Shown here piece by piece: positions 48,728 through 58,464 of a stretch of 64,000 nucleotides of DNA. Both the position numbers and the translations under genes were made by a program. The stretch's first letter is position 1. The number at the start of each line of letters is the position of its first letter. The notes beneath the pieces are model-generated. The model did not search any database and was not told the origin of the DNA. It saw only the letters and a program-made list of their open reading frames with translations. This DNA is from JAAXHV01 sp965207165. Lineage in GTDB: Bacteria; Pseudomonadota; Gammaproteobacteria; Eutrophobiales; Eutrophobiaceae. The stretch is from NCBI GenBank assembly GCA_965207165.1, contig OZ242265.1, positions 1,736,001-1,800,000 on the forward strand. The letters are read 5' to 3'.

Positions 48728-51604
48728 ATGTCCAATAAAGCCGACTTCAAACGCAATACACTGAGTTGTGCAATCCTGTCAGCCCTTACCGCAACAGCAG
48801 TCAGCACTCCCGCCAACGCCCAGATAGAAGAAATCATCGTCACCGCGACCAAACGCGCCGAATCCACCCAGGATATTCCCGTATCGGTATCGGCCCTGCA
48901 GGGTGAAGACCTGCAAGACTTGCGCATCAGCACCTTCGATGATTACGTCAAGTACCTTCCCAACGTGGTCACCATGGGTACGGGGCCGGGTCAGAGCGAG
49001 CTGTATATCCGCGGCGCCGCCACCGAACAATCAAAAGTTACCATATCGGCCATCCAGGGCTCTGCGCCGGCGGTGGCCTTGTACGTGGATGAGCAACCGG
49101 TCGCCTTCGGCGGCCGAAATCTCGACGTCTATGCAACGGACCTCAACCGTATCGAGGTGTTGCCCGGACCCCAGGGCACCCTGTTCGGCGCCAGTTCCCA
49201 GTCCGGCACCGTGCGTTTGATTACCAATAAACCGGTCCAGGGCGAATTCCAGGCCGGCGCCAGGGCCGATGTGTCCACCACCAGGGGTGGCGACGTCAGC
49301 AACTCCCAGGAGGCCTACCTGAACGTGGCCCTGAGGGACGACCTGGCGGTGCGCATCGCCGCCTACCACGACGAACAGGCCGGCTGGATCGACAATATCA
49401 GCAACCTGGACGGCAGCGGTAATGTCATACCGGGCGGATGGGAAACGAATGACGGTGGTCTCGTTGCCGTGCTCAACCGGAATGATATTTCAGGCGCCCC
49501 CATTAATCCTGCCAGCCAGGTCGAAACCGCGGACAACAGTGGGCTGGTTGAAGAGGACTTCAACGACGCCACCTACATCGGCGGACGCTTCAGCCTGGCT
49601 TACGAGCCTACGGATAACTTCGGCCTGCTGGTTCAACACACCCAGCAATCCCTGGAAACGGACGGCGTGTTCGCCTACGACCCCAACCTGGACGGCGACA
49701 GCAGTACGACCCGCTTCACCCGCGACACCAGTGAAGATGAATTCGGCCTGACCACCCTGACCCTCAACGGACGCATCGGCATGCTGGATATGATCTACAC
49801 GGTCGGCTACCTGGATCGGGAGATGGAGGCCCTGGTCGACTACTCGGATTACACCAACGGTGGTGGTTACCAGGTGTATTACCTGTGCCCGGGATATGCG
49901 GATAATGGCGCGTGGGGCAGGAGCGGCGCTGCGAGTCCTCCCGTTACCTGTCATGATCCGGAAGCGCAGTATGAGGACAACAACGACAGCACCCGCGTGA
50001 CCCAGGAGTTCCGCGTCTCCATGCCGGCGGAGTACCGCATGCGGGTAACAGCCGGTGCATTCTTTGACGAACAGACAACCCACGGGACAGCCTCTTTCGA
50101 AGACGCAGCTACCCGGGGGGGTGACGGGGATGGCGCTTGGCCGACCATGGCCTTGGTGGGCGATGCTGTTCCAGGATCGAATGCCGGTCTTGAGCCGTTT
50201 AATTCAAAGGTCACTTTCGTCAATGACTATACCCGCAAAACCGAGCAGATGGCCCTGTTCGGCCAACTTGATTTTGATATTCTGCCGAACGTAACCGCCA
50301 GTTTTGGCGCCCGCTGGTACGACATCGACTTCGATTTCAAAGGCGCCAGCAGCTTTTCATTCGGCTGCAAATACGGTGCTGAAAACTGTGACTCCAGTAT
50401 CGGGCGAGGTGGCTTTGATGCCACCAGTCCCACCTCCGGCAACAACGTGACCGCACGGCTTGCCGCCCTGGGTCAAGGTACGCTGGAGGCCCTCTCTACC
50501 GTCAACGCGGATGCATGCCGGCCTGATGCCGGACGCTGCCGTGGCGGCGCCGGAGATATGTTCGGTGGCGGCGGCGCAGAGGCGGTTCTCGCGGATATCC
50601 AGAACGGGTCGCTAAACGTGTCCAACCTGGACGACGACGGTGTCCTGAACGAATCCGACGTGATCTTCCGGGCCTCGCTGGACTGGAAAGTGAACGACGA
50701 TCTCCTGTTGTTCACCACCTTCGGCCAGGGCTTCCGTCCACCCGTCACAAACCGGAACGCGGGCAAAGCTGCAAACAACCAGGCCGGCGTCTACCAGGGC
50801 TACCGTGTCCCCGCTATTGCCGTCACGGATGAGTTGGAAAATTACGAATGGGGTGTAAAAGCCGATCTCTTTGATAATACGTTACGAGTCAATGCCACCG
50901 GCTACTATTCCGAAATCAAGGACTTGCAGGTATCTCGCTTCGACCCGGCCAACGTGGCATTCCTGGTGTTCATCGAGAATGTGGGCGATGCCGAGATCCT
51001 GGGCGCTGACGGTGATTTCACCTGGGCTCCGACAGCGAACCTGACCATCGCCGGCGCTTTCAGTTTCGTCGACAGCGAGATCACCCGCCTGAATTCGCAA
51101 TTGGAAGGCATTTCCGTACCGGAAGGCAGCGAACTGCCGTTCACTGCGGATTTCTCCGGTAACCTGCGGGCGCGCTATGACTTCGACCTTGCCCTCATGG
51201 GTGGGTCCAGCGCCTATATCTCCGGCGGCCTGAGTTATACCGGCGAGAGTAAATCCGGCGTTGCCGGTAGCGCCTTCCACATTGAAAACACGCTCATGCT
51301 GACCCATGGCGGCCGGGGTTCAGGCCTCAAGATAGCCGAGGAGGGAGGCGATTTTGTCGGCGGTAACTGCGGCACGTACGACAATCCCAGCTTCTGCAAA
51401 AACGGCAGGTACGTCCAGGATGACTATGTCCTGCTGGATCTGGCGGTCGGTCTCCAGAGCGATACCTGGGGCGCGGAACTGTTCATTAACAACGTGACGG
51501 ACGAGCGGGCCGAACTGAACATCGACACCTTGCAGTATGTGCCCAAGGTGGTGACCAACCGGCCTCGTACCTTCGGCGTGCGTTTCTCCTACGACTATAA
51601 CTAG
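48728..51604 (+). CDS. TonB-dependent outer-membrane receptor
   Basis: Receptor of 958 residues with a signal peptide (AILSALTATAVSTPANAQ), a TonB-box-like IEEIIVTATKRAESTQDIPV, and a plug with RIEVLPGPQGTLFGASSQSG, where the usual R before GPQG is P. A long barrel ends in FGVRFSYDYN. It is of the large Caulobacter/marine type often used for carbohydrates or complex organics; there is no STN domain. Loops rich in Gly and Cys (residues about 540-620) may bind substrate. It is followed by a rho-independent terminator, so it is monocistronic. Substrate unknown. Confidence 0.9.
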   Translation: MSNKADFKRNTLSCAILSALTATAVSTPANAQIEEIIVTATKRAESTQDIPVSVSALQGEDLQDLRISTFDDYVKYLPNVVTMGTGPGQSELYIRGAATEQSKVTISAIQGSAPAVALYVDEQPVAFGGRNLDVYATDLNRIEVLPGPQGTLFGASSQSGTVRLITNKPVQGEFQAGARADVSTTRGGDVSNSQEAYLNVALRDDLAVRIAAYHDEQAGWIDNISNLDGSGNVIPGGWETNDGGLVAVLNRNDISGAPINPASQVETADNSGLVEEDFNDATYIGGRFSLAYEPTDNFGLLVQHTQQSLETDGVFAYDPNLDGDSSTTRFTRDTSEDEFGLTTLTLNGRIGMLDMIYTVGYLDREMEALVDYSDYTNGGGYQVYYLCPGYADNGAWGRSGAASPPVTCHDPEAQYEDNNDSTRVTQEFRVSMPAEYRMRVTAGAFFDEQTTHGTASFEDAATRGGDGDGAWPTMALVGDAVPGSNAGLEPFNSKVTFVNDYTRKTEQMALFGQLDFDILPNVTASFGARWYDIDFDFKGASSFSFGCKYGAENCDSSIGRGGFDATSPTSGNNVTARLAALGQGTLEALSTVNADACRPDAGRCRGGAGDMFGGGGAEAVLADIQNGSLNVSNLDDDGVLNESDVIFRASLDWKVNDDLLLFTTFGQGFRPPVTNRNAGKAANNQAGVYQGYRVPAIAVTDELENYEWGVKADLFDNTLRVNATGYYSEIKDLQVSRFDPANVAFLVFIENVGDAEILGADGDFTWAPTANLTIAGAFSFVDSEITRLNSQLEGISVPEGSELPFTADFSGNLRARYDFDLALMGGSSAYISGGLSYTGESKSGVAGSAFHIENTLMLTHGGRGSGLKIAEEGGDFVGGNCGTYDNPSFCKNGRYVQDDYVLLDLAVGLQSDTWGAELFINNVTDERAELNIDTLQYVPKVVTNRPRTFGVRFSYDYN

Positions 51605-51631
51605 CCACTCTGACCAAGTGAACCTGAAAAG

Positions 51632-51665
51632 GCCGGGGTGATTCGAAGTCACCCTGGCTTTTTTT
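51632..51665 (+). terminator. Rho-independent terminator after TonB receptor gene
   Basis: A ten-pair stem (GCCGGGGTGA with TCACCCTGGC, one G-T pair) with a seven-base loop is followed by seven T. Confidence 0.9.
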
Positions 51666-51699
51666 GTGCTAAAATCGTACTGTGTTAAAAAAGGAATAT

Positions 51700-51966
51700 A
51701 TGGAGATAAACCCTATGGTCGCAACCATGTTTGATACCTATGCTTTCGTAAAAGAATTAACCGGAGCAGGAATGCCGGAACGGCAGGCAGAAGTACTCGC
51801 GCGAACCCATGCAATGCTGATTAACGAGAAGCTTGTTACGAAGCAGGATTTAAAACGGGAATTGGGAGAACTGGAATTGCGGCTGATGTATAAATTGACG
51901 CTGCGCCTTGGCTCCATGATGGTTGTTTCAATCGGCGTGGTTGCCGCGCTGGTCAAACTGCTGTGA
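51700..51966 (+). CDS. Small DUF1640-like coiled-coil membrane protein
   Basis: Protein of 88 residues from the ATG at 51700 (AAGGA upstream); GTG 51682 or ATG 51715 are also possible. It has FVKELTGAGMPERQAEVLAR, a short coiled coil (KQDLKRELGELELRLMYK) and one C-terminal membrane helix (MMVVSIGVVAALVKLL). This is the pattern of DUF1640/CCDC90-like proteins, which anchor a coiled coil to the inner membrane; bacterial function is unknown. Its stop overlaps the GTG start of the first TPR-sulfotransferase (GTGA), so the two are co-translated. Confidence 0.72.
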   Translation: MEINPMVATMFDTYAFVKELTGAGMPERQAEVLARTHAMLINEKLVTKQDLKRELGELELRLMYKLTLRLGSMMVVSIGVVAALVKLL

Positions 51967-53960
51967 ATCCGGGGCAACCCGGCACGTCTGAAAATCTCAC
52001 CCTTGCGAAAGAACTGATTCAAACCGCCAGGTTTGGTGATGCAATCTTTTCGCTGAAACAACTGCTTGCCACCGAACCGGAAGATGACGATCGGGTAGAA
52101 GCGCTGTACATGCTGGCCGTCGCGCAGCGTTACGGCAATCAGCCCGGTGACGCAATGGCAACACTCGAGAGCCTGCTTGCTGAAAACCCCGAACATGCCC
52201 GCGCCTACCAGGAACGAGGCCATATTTTCCTTTCTCTCAACCGCAGCGAAGACGCTGCCCGGGCCTACGCCAGGGCAGTCGAGCTGAACCCTGCCCTGAA
52301 AGCGAGCCTGAAAGCCCTTGTGAACCTGGAAGAACGCGCCGGCAGGAAGCAACAGTCCCTGCCGGCCCGTGAAAGGCTGGATTTTCTCAACCGGCTGCCT
52401 GCGGAACTGGTCAACGTGCTGGACCTCATCCACGAGGACAAGCTCTACAAGGCCGAACGCTTATGCCGGGATTACCTGCAAAAACATAAACACCACATCG
52501 AAGCCATGCGTCTCCTGGCTGAAATAGGAGTACGGCTGAGTATTTACGATGATGCTGAATTCCTGCTGGAAAGCTGCGTGGAATTTGCGCCGGACCACGT
52601 TCAGGCCCGCATCGATTACGTCAATATCCTGATCCGGAAAACCCGGTTCGAGAAGGCACACGAACAAGCCAAAATCCTGCTGGATCTGGACCCGGATAAT
52701 CCGGGTTTCCAGAGCACCCTGGCCGGCACGCTCGTCGGCCTGGGCAGGTTCGATGAAGGCATTGCCCTGTACGAAAAGGTGTTGAACGCCCACCCCGACC
52801 GCGCCGAGTTGCACGTTCAGGTGGGCCATGCCCGGAAAACCACGGGCCTGCTGGATAACGCTATTCAGTCCTACCGGGACGCATACAGTCGCAGACCGGA
52901 TTTCGGCGATGCCTACTGGAGTCTCGCCAACACCAAGACCTATCAGTTTACGGATGATGAGATCGACCTCATCAGGCACAATGCGGAGGCCCCGGGCGTA
53001 TCGTTAAACGACCGGGTTCACCTGTATTTTGCCGGCGGCAAAGCGCTGGAAGACCGCGGGGAATATGCCGCTTCATTCGCTAGTTATGAGAAAGGCAATG
53101 ACCTCAAGGTGAGGCAGACCGGCTACAGGATTGAAAAGATGGAAGCGCGCGTACAGGCGCAGACAGAGACCTGTACCCGCGAACTGTTTGAGAAGCGGCA
53201 AGGTGTCGGGCTCGATAGCAGAGATCCGATCTTCATTGTCGGCCTGCCCCGCTCCGGTTCCACCCTGCTGGAACAGATCCTGGCGTCCCACAGCATGGTG
53301 GACGGCACCATGGAACTGCATAACATACTTGCCCTGGCGCAAAAACTGCGCGGGCGGGAATCCGGGAAGACCTCCAGATATCCTGCTATCCTGCAGGAAC
53401 TGGAAGAAGACTATTTCCGGCGCTTTGGGGAGCAGTTTATCAGGGATACCCGGATCTATCGCGCCGGTGCGCCCCTGTTCATCGACAAGATGCCGAATAA
53501 CTTCATGCACGTCGGACTCATCCGCCTCATATTGCCGAATGCCAGGGTGATCGACGCCCGGCGCGAACCCATGGCCTGTTGTTTCAGTTGCTTCAAGCAG
53601 TTATTCGGTGAGGGCCAGGAGTTTACCTACGGCCTGGAGGAAGTAGGACGCTATTACCGCGCCTACGTGCGGTTGATGGACCACTGGGACCGGGTGCTGC
53701 CCGGTTTTGTCCTGCGTGTCATGCACGAGGACGTGGTCAATGACCTGGAAACCCAGGTGCGGCGCATCCTGGACTTCTGCGACCTGCCCTTCGAGGAGGC
53801 CTGCCTCAACTTCCACGAAACCGACCGTAGCGTGCGCACGCCCAGCTCCGAGCAGGTCAGGCAGCCCATCTACCGCAGCGGCCTGGAACAATGGCGTAAC
53901 TTTGAACCCTGGCTGGACCCGCTGAAACAGGCACTGGGGCCTGAGATCCTGGACGAATGA
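51963..53960 (+). CDS. TPR-repeat sulfotransferase (first of pair)
   Basis: Protein of 665 residues starting with GTG that overlaps the previous stop. The N-terminal 400 residues hold about ten tetratricopeptide repeats (for example NPEHARAYQERGHIFLSLNR and LLDNAIQSYRDAYSRRPDFG). The C-terminal 260 residues form a PAPS-dependent sulfotransferase with the 5'-phosphosulfate loop IFIVGLPRSGSTLLEQILAS and the 3'-phosphate region around ARVIDARREPMACCFSCF. It would add sulfate to a protein or glycan bound by the TPR domain, probably in the cytosol. A second such gene overlaps its stop by ATGA. Acceptor unknown. Confidence 0.88.
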   Translation: MNPGQPGTSENLTLAKELIQTARFGDAIFSLKQLLATEPEDDDRVEALYMLAVAQRYGNQPGDAMATLESLLAENPEHARAYQERGHIFLSLNRSEDAARAYARAVELNPALKASLKALVNLEERAGRKQQSLPARERLDFLNRLPAELVNVLDLIHEDKLYKAERLCRDYLQKHKHHIEAMRLLAEIGVRLSIYDDAEFLLESCVEFAPDHVQARIDYVNILIRKTRFEKAHEQAKILLDLDPDNPGFQSTLAGTLVGLGRFDEGIALYEKVLNAHPDRAELHVQVGHARKTTGLLDNAIQSYRDAYSRRPDFGDAYWSLANTKTYQFTDDEIDLIRHNAEAPGVSLNDRVHLYFAGGKALEDRGEYAASFASYEKGNDLKVRQTGYRIEKMEARVQAQTETCTRELFEKRQGVGLDSRDPIFIVGLPRSGSTLLEQILASHSMVDGTMELHNILALAQKLRGRESGKTSRYPAILQELEEDYFRRFGEQFIRDTRIYRAGAPLFIDKMPNNFMHVGLIRLILPNARVIDARREPMACCFSCFKQLFGEGQEFTYGLEEVGRYYRAYVRLMDHWDRVLPGFVLRVMHEDVVNDLETQVRRILDFCDLPFEEACLNFHETDRSVRTPSSEQVRQPIYRSGLEQWRNFEPWLDPLKQALGPEILDE

Positions 53961-55723
53961 GCAAGGTCGACCAATCAACCATCAAATCATTATTCGAGTT
54001 ATACCGGGCCGGAGAGCACCGGACACTGCTGGAACGAACACGTACCCTGCTCGAGACAAACCCAAATGAATTGGCCCTGCACAGCCTGACAGGATCGGCC
54101 TGTCTGGAACTGGAAGAGTATGACGCTGCAATCCGCAGCTACCAGGCGGCGCTGGCCGTCAAACCGGATTTCGCCAAGCTGCATAACAGTCTGGGTATCG
54201 CATATCTACGCAGTGCACAGGTCGAGAAGGCTGCCGGGAGTTTTCACAATGCAGTCAGGAGCGATCCGGAATTTGCCCCAGCCTGGTTCAATCTTGGACT
54301 CGCATATGAAAACCGGCAACGGCTGGCGGAGGCCGCCGGCTACTATAAAAAGGCGACGCTGCTCAACCCGGTCTATTACCAGGCTTTCAGTTCACTGGCC
54401 AAGGTGCTGTGGGAGCTGCGCATAACCGATCAGGTGGAGGAATATTTCGAAAAAGCCCTGGCCATTGAAGAAAACTACCAACCCGCGCACCTGGGCCTGC
54501 TGCGTTTCCTCGAACAGAGCAACCAGCATGAAAAGCTGCGCTCTGCCGTGACCCGGGCCGGTACGGTTCACGGCGCGCACGATATGGTCAGGCTCTACGA
54601 AGCCATACTTGCCGATATTGAAGGCGGACAAGAACAGGCGAAGTTGCTGTTGGAAGAGTTCTCCATCGACCCGGTCGATGCTGTATCAAGTCACGGCGAG
54701 AGAACCCGGTTGGCGCGCCTGACCCATATCTGCGACGGGTTGAACGACACCGCTGCAGCGTTTCGATACGCACAAAAAGCCAACGACCTGTCGCGGGAAA
54801 TTAGCGACAGCAAGGGAATCGACAAGACAAGATTCCTGCAATTCGTAGAAAACCGCCGAACTTATTTTATTTCCGGGAACATCAAGCAGTGGCCGGACTA
54901 CGTCTCCGGGGACGGACTTCAAGTCCGTCCCCCCCAAGGTGAAAAATCCGTCCCCGGACGCGACCATTACCCCGTATTCATCATCGGCTTCCCCCGCTCC
55001 GGCACGACGTTGCTCGACACACTGCTGCGGGGACACCCGTCAATCGAAGTGGCGGAGGAAATCGATGCCGTACCCAGGATGGTCAACCGGCTTTCGGGGG
55101 ATGCGGATGAACGTCTGGACGCGCTGGCAACCCTTTCGGACAGCGACGTTGAGAGTTGCAGACGAACTTACCTCGATACGCTGGCGCGGCACGTAAAACC
55201 GGAGAATGATAACGCCATATTGATCGACCGGTTTGCCCTCAACATCATTTATACCGGGGAAATAGTTCGCCTGTTCCCGCACGCGAGGTTCATCCTCCTG
55301 TTACGCCACCCTGCCGATTGCGTATTGAGTTGCTTCATGCAGACCTTCTACGAAACCTCGGCAAACGCCGGTTTTTTCACCCTGGAAGACAGCGCCCACC
55401 TGTACGACCAGGTATTCGGCCTGTGGCGGCAATACACCGACACCCTGCAATTAAGCGTCCTCCAGGTGAAATACGAAGACCTGATCGCAGACGTTGAATC
55501 AACCTGCCGCCGGATAACGGACTTTCTGGAAATGCCCTGGCATCCGGGCATCCTGGAGCACGAACGAACCGCCGGGGACAGGCCTCTCATCGGCACCGCA
55601 AGCTATAACCAGGTAACCCGTCCCTTGTATACCGAAGCCCGGGAACGCTGGCAGCGCTACCGCGCTGAGATGCAGGCGGTGCTGCCGGTGCTTGAACCCT
55701 GGATGCGTTACTTTGAATATTAG
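53957..55723 (+). CDS. TPR-repeat sulfotransferase (second of pair)
   Basis: Protein of 588 residues with the same layout as its neighbour: TPR repeats over residues 15-290 and a sulfotransferase domain from about 335 (VFIIGFPRSGTTLLDTLLRG; 3'-phosphate site around HARFILLLRHPADCVLSCF). It overlaps the first gene by four bases, so the two are translated together and may act as a pair. The linker at about residues 316-334 is encoded by a copy of the GGGGACGG palindrome plus a half copy (54908-54957), which keeps the frame. That suggests a repeat inserted into the gene without breaking it. Confidence 0.88.
   Translation: MSKVDQSTIKSLFELYRAGEHRTLLERTRTLLETNPNELALHSLTGSACLELEEYDAAIRSYQAALAVKPDFAKLHNSLGIAYLRSAQVEKAAGSFHNAVRSDPEFAPAWFNLGLAYENRQRLAEAAGYYKKATLLNPVYYQAFSSLAKVLWELRITDQVEEYFEKALAIEENYQPAHLGLLRFLEQSNQHEKLRSAVTRAGTVHGAHDMVRLYEAILADIEGGQEQAKLLLEEFSIDPVDAVSSHGERTRLARLTHICDGLNDTAAAFRYAQKANDLSREISDSKGIDKTRFLQFVENRRTYFISGNIKQWPDYVSGDGLQVRPPQGEKSVPGRDHYPVFIIGFPRSGTTLLDTLLRGHPSIEVAEEIDAVPRMVNRLSGDADERLDALATLSDSDVESCRRTYLDTLARHVKPENDNAILIDRFALNIIYTGEIVRLFPHARFILLLRHPADCVLSCFMQTFYETSANAGFFTLEDSAHLYDQVFGLWRQYTDTLQLSVLQVKYEDLIADVESTCRRITDFLEMPWHPGILEHERTAGDRPLIGTASYNQVTRPLYTEARERWQRYRAEMQAVLPVLEPWMRYFEY
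54908..54957. repeat. GGGGACGG palindrome and half copy inside a coding gene
   Basis: GGGGACGGACTT and AAGTCCGTCCCC form a 12-pair hairpin with a one-base loop (54908-54932). AAAATCCGTCCCCGG (54943-54957) is a second half-unit. Both lie in the TPR-to-sulfotransferase linker of the 53957-55723 gene. Confidence 0.85.
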
Positions 55724-55734
55724 TAATGAGAACA

Positions 55735-55757
55735 GGGACGGACTCCAAGTCCGTCCC
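55735..55757. repeat. GGGACGGACT/AGTCCGTCCC hairpin
   Basis: A ten-pair stem with a three-base loop lies 12 bases after the second sulfotransferase stop. It is nearly the same as the copy inside that gene and might serve as its terminator, though no T-run follows. Confidence 0.8.
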
Positions 55758-55782
55758 CGGATATATCTGAATTAACGATATA

Positions 55783-58347
55783 CTAATTCCAGCGCCAGGT
55801 TATCTGACCCCCCACCCAGCGCGGGCGGGCATAGAAGCGTTGCACATGGCCCAAACCAAAATCAGCAAAGCTGGCGTTGTTTGAAATCGAGGTGATATAT
55901 TCCTTATCGCCGATATTCTTGACGAACAAGGCCGCACCCCAACGCTCATCACCGCTGGTCCAGGATAGTCTGGCATTACCAACTACGTAACCGTTAATTG
56001 TGTTAGCAGGGTCGTTATAAATGATAAATGAATTTTCACTTTGATAGTTGAAGTCTCCCTGGATTGCCATAGTCCCGTTCCCCAGCGGCCATTGATAACG
56101 CGCCATGCCGGTAAATTGAACGTCGGGGGCGTTTGGCAAACTGCGATCAGCAACAAAACCTGCGGGGTTGCCGACATTTTTAGCCTCGGTATCCATGATG
56201 TTGATGCCAAAACTAAGGTCCAGGCCTTCAAACGGGGAAATCAGCAGGTTTGAATCCACGCCGTATACTTCGGCATCCGTATTGAACACCAGTTGCTGCA
56301 AGGCCAGAAAAGCAAATGCCTGATAATCCTGGTAGTCGTAATAGTAAAACGAGGTGTTCCACTGGGCGCGGCCATCCACCAGGGTGGATTTGAAGCCTGC
56401 CTCGTAAGCGATGGGGGTTTCCTTGCTGTATGGAGCCGTGTTCGGATCCGGCAGGCCAAACACTGCATTAAAACCACCGGCTTTTACCCCGCGCGAGACG
56501 CCGGCGTAGAGCAGCAGGTCATCACTGTATTGCCAGTTCAGTTGAATTTTCCCGGCAACATCGTCTTCCTCAACCCGCGCGTTCGGTGAATTATCGGGAT
56601 TAAGCGTCCCGGAGATACGAGGAATTGGCAGACCGGCGATAAATCCGGCAATACTGCCTCTGGCATCCATCTCCTTGTCTTCGTTGAGATAACGCAAACC
56701 GGCAATCAGGGTCAACTCCTCAGTGAAATCCCATTCAACCTGCCCGAATACACTCCAGCTATCTGTTTCAACAACCTGATCCGTCAAAAAGGCACTTGGC
56801 GCAAACAAGCCCACATCGAGCACTATATCGGAATCATAATCCAGGTAATACAGACCGGCGACCCAGCGTAACGCGTCTGTTTCTCTGGCAACTCGCAGCT
56901 CCTGGCTGAATTGCTGGGCGTTGGTGTCGGTGGCAAATGTAACAACTGCAGGGGGGACGCCGTCCGATTCCTGATTAAAAAATTTGTTTTGTTCGCTTAA
57001 GCCGGTGACAGAGGTAACGGTAACACCCCCTTGCAGTTCCAAATCAAACCGCAATAACCCTTTAATGCCATCACGTTTCAGACCTTCGGGCGAGGCGCCG
57101 CGAGCTGCAACAAGGCCAACAGCTCCGTCGTTGTTCACCTGGAACGGGTCGCCATCCAGGATCTCACTGCCTGGCGGCGGCGTCACCAGCACCGCTTCAC
57201 CGAACTCATTGATGGCTGCCGGCGCCGTCTCGTAGTACCATTGGGTGATGTCCGTTTCATAGTATTCGAGTTTGAACAATATCTCCAGGTGATCGGTCGG
57301 CGTAAAGAGCGCTTGCCCGCGCACCGCCCAGGTATCGGCCTCGTTACCGTCATTCCCAGTGCCTATATTATCCACGTAGGTATCGTGGTTGTTGACGAAA
57401 CCTGAAACCCTGACCTGCAGGCTGTCCGTGAGAGGACCGCCGGCGGCGCCTTCAAAACGTATGTGGTCATATTCGGCGTAAGAGACGTTGCCGTAGGCTT
57501 CGAACTCGTCCGTGGGTTTCCTGGAAATGTAATGGACCAGTCCGCCTGTTGCGTTGCGTCCGAACAAGGTGCCTTGCGGCCCGCGCAGGATTTCGATGCG
57601 TTCCTGGTCGAACAAGGTGGTATTGGTTGCGCCCATGTACGCGTCGTAGACTTCATCCTGGTAGACCGCGACAGGGGATTCCTGATGGTCGTTGAAATCC
57701 CCCTGACCGATACCGCGCAGCGACAGGGAGGTGATATTGCCTTCGCCGCCCGGGTTCCCCAGCGACAAGCCCGGCGTGAGGTACACCAGCTCATTGCTGT
57801 TGTTCAGGTTCAACGCCTGGAGTTGCTCCCTGCCGAATGCGGTGATGGATATGCCCACGTCCTGGAGGTTCTGCTCGCGCTTTTGCGCGGTGACCACTAT
57901 TTCTTCCAGAATGTTCGGGCCTTCTATTGCTTCATTCGCTGCAGCAGGCGCACCGGCAAGCAATGATGCGAACATAGCCAGGATTCCGGCTGACTTGACT
58001 GCTTTATCGTTCATGTTCTGGCTTACTCCCCGAGGTTGACCGACTGATATCTTTAACTGGCTATCGTCGCCCACATCTGCTTCCAGCCCCGTCCCCTGGA
58101 GAAGAATACGAATAGCCTCCTCGACCCCGTACTCGCCCTTAAGCTTGTTGGTGGTCTTAGTCCTGACCAGGTCGAATGGAACAATCAACGTCAACCGGGC
58201 CTGCTTTGCAAATGTCGTCAGCGACAGATCTGCCCGTTGCGAGGGGATGTTGAAACTTGTTTTCTGCTCGGCCCTGGCGGTTTCAGCAGACACCGCCGTA
58301 AACAGAAACAGCAGCAAGCCGCAGGCCAGACCGGAAAGCAATGTCAT
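55783..58347 (-). CDS. TonB-dependent receptor with STN signalling domain
   Basis: Transducer-type outer-membrane receptor of 854 residues from the ATG at 58347 (MTLLSGLACGLLLFLFTAVS signal peptide); the frame is open to 58431. An STN domain (about residues 30-100) has FNIPSQRADLSLTTFAKQA and YGVEEAIRILLQGTGLEA. It would contact the FecR protein encoded just upstream and so sense substrate. Next comes MNDKAVKSAGILAMFASLLA followed by GAPAAA, which looks like a second signal peptide, and then a normal plug (ILEEIVVTAQKREQNLQDVG, EILRGPQGTLFGRNATGGLV). The barrel ends in Trp-Arg-Trp-Asn. An STN module seems to have been added in front of an ordinary receptor. Confidence 0.88.
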   Translation of the reverse strand: MTLLSGLACGLLLFLFTAVSAETARAEQKTSFNIPSQRADLSLTTFAKQARLTLIVPFDLVRTKTTNKLKGEYGVEEAIRILLQGTGLEADVGDDSQLKISVGQPRGVSQNMNDKAVKSAGILAMFASLLAGAPAAANEAIEGPNILEEIVVTAQKREQNLQDVGISITAFGREQLQALNLNNSNELVYLTPGLSLGNPGGEGNITSLSLRGIGQGDFNDHQESPVAVYQDEVYDAYMGATNTTLFDQERIEILRGPQGTLFGRNATGGLVHYISRKPTDEFEAYGNVSYAEYDHIRFEGAAGGPLTDSLQVRVSGFVNNHDTYVDNIGTGNDGNEADTWAVRGQALFTPTDHLEILFKLEYYETDITQWYYETAPAAINEFGEAVLVTPPPGSEILDGDPFQVNNDGAVGLVAARGASPEGLKRDGIKGLLRFDLELQGGVTVTSVTGLSEQNKFFNQESDGVPPAVVTFATDTNAQQFSQELRVARETDALRWVAGLYYLDYDSDIVLDVGLFAPSAFLTDQVVETDSWSVFGQVEWDFTEELTLIAGLRYLNEDKEMDARGSIAGFIAGLPIPRISGTLNPDNSPNARVEEDDVAGKIQLNWQYSDDLLLYAGVSRGVKAGGFNAVFGLPDPNTAPYSKETPIAYEAGFKSTLVDGRAQWNTSFYYYDYQDYQAFAFLALQQLVFNTDAEVYGVDSNLLISPFEGLDLSFGINIMDTEAKNVGNPAGFVADRSLPNAPDVQFTGMARYQWPLGNGTMAIQGDFNYQSENSFIIYNDPANTINGYVVGNARLSWTSGDERWGAALFVKNIGDKEYITSISNNASFADFGLGHVQRFYARPRWVGGQITWRWN

Positions 58348-58464
58348 TTTGTCATCCCCGCAAACCGGGAAACTCCCTGTACGTTCAAGAGACGAACCAG
58401 GGGGAGTTTTCCTCCATAGGAAGGGGGACATTTTTGAGTTAGCTGATCAGGAACCCGTAGTGAA

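Noticed and set aside
48960..50700. Long opposite-strand open frames inside the TonB receptor and other genes
   Set aside because: They are shadows of GC-rich coding sequence, lack ribosome sites and have no recognisable domains.
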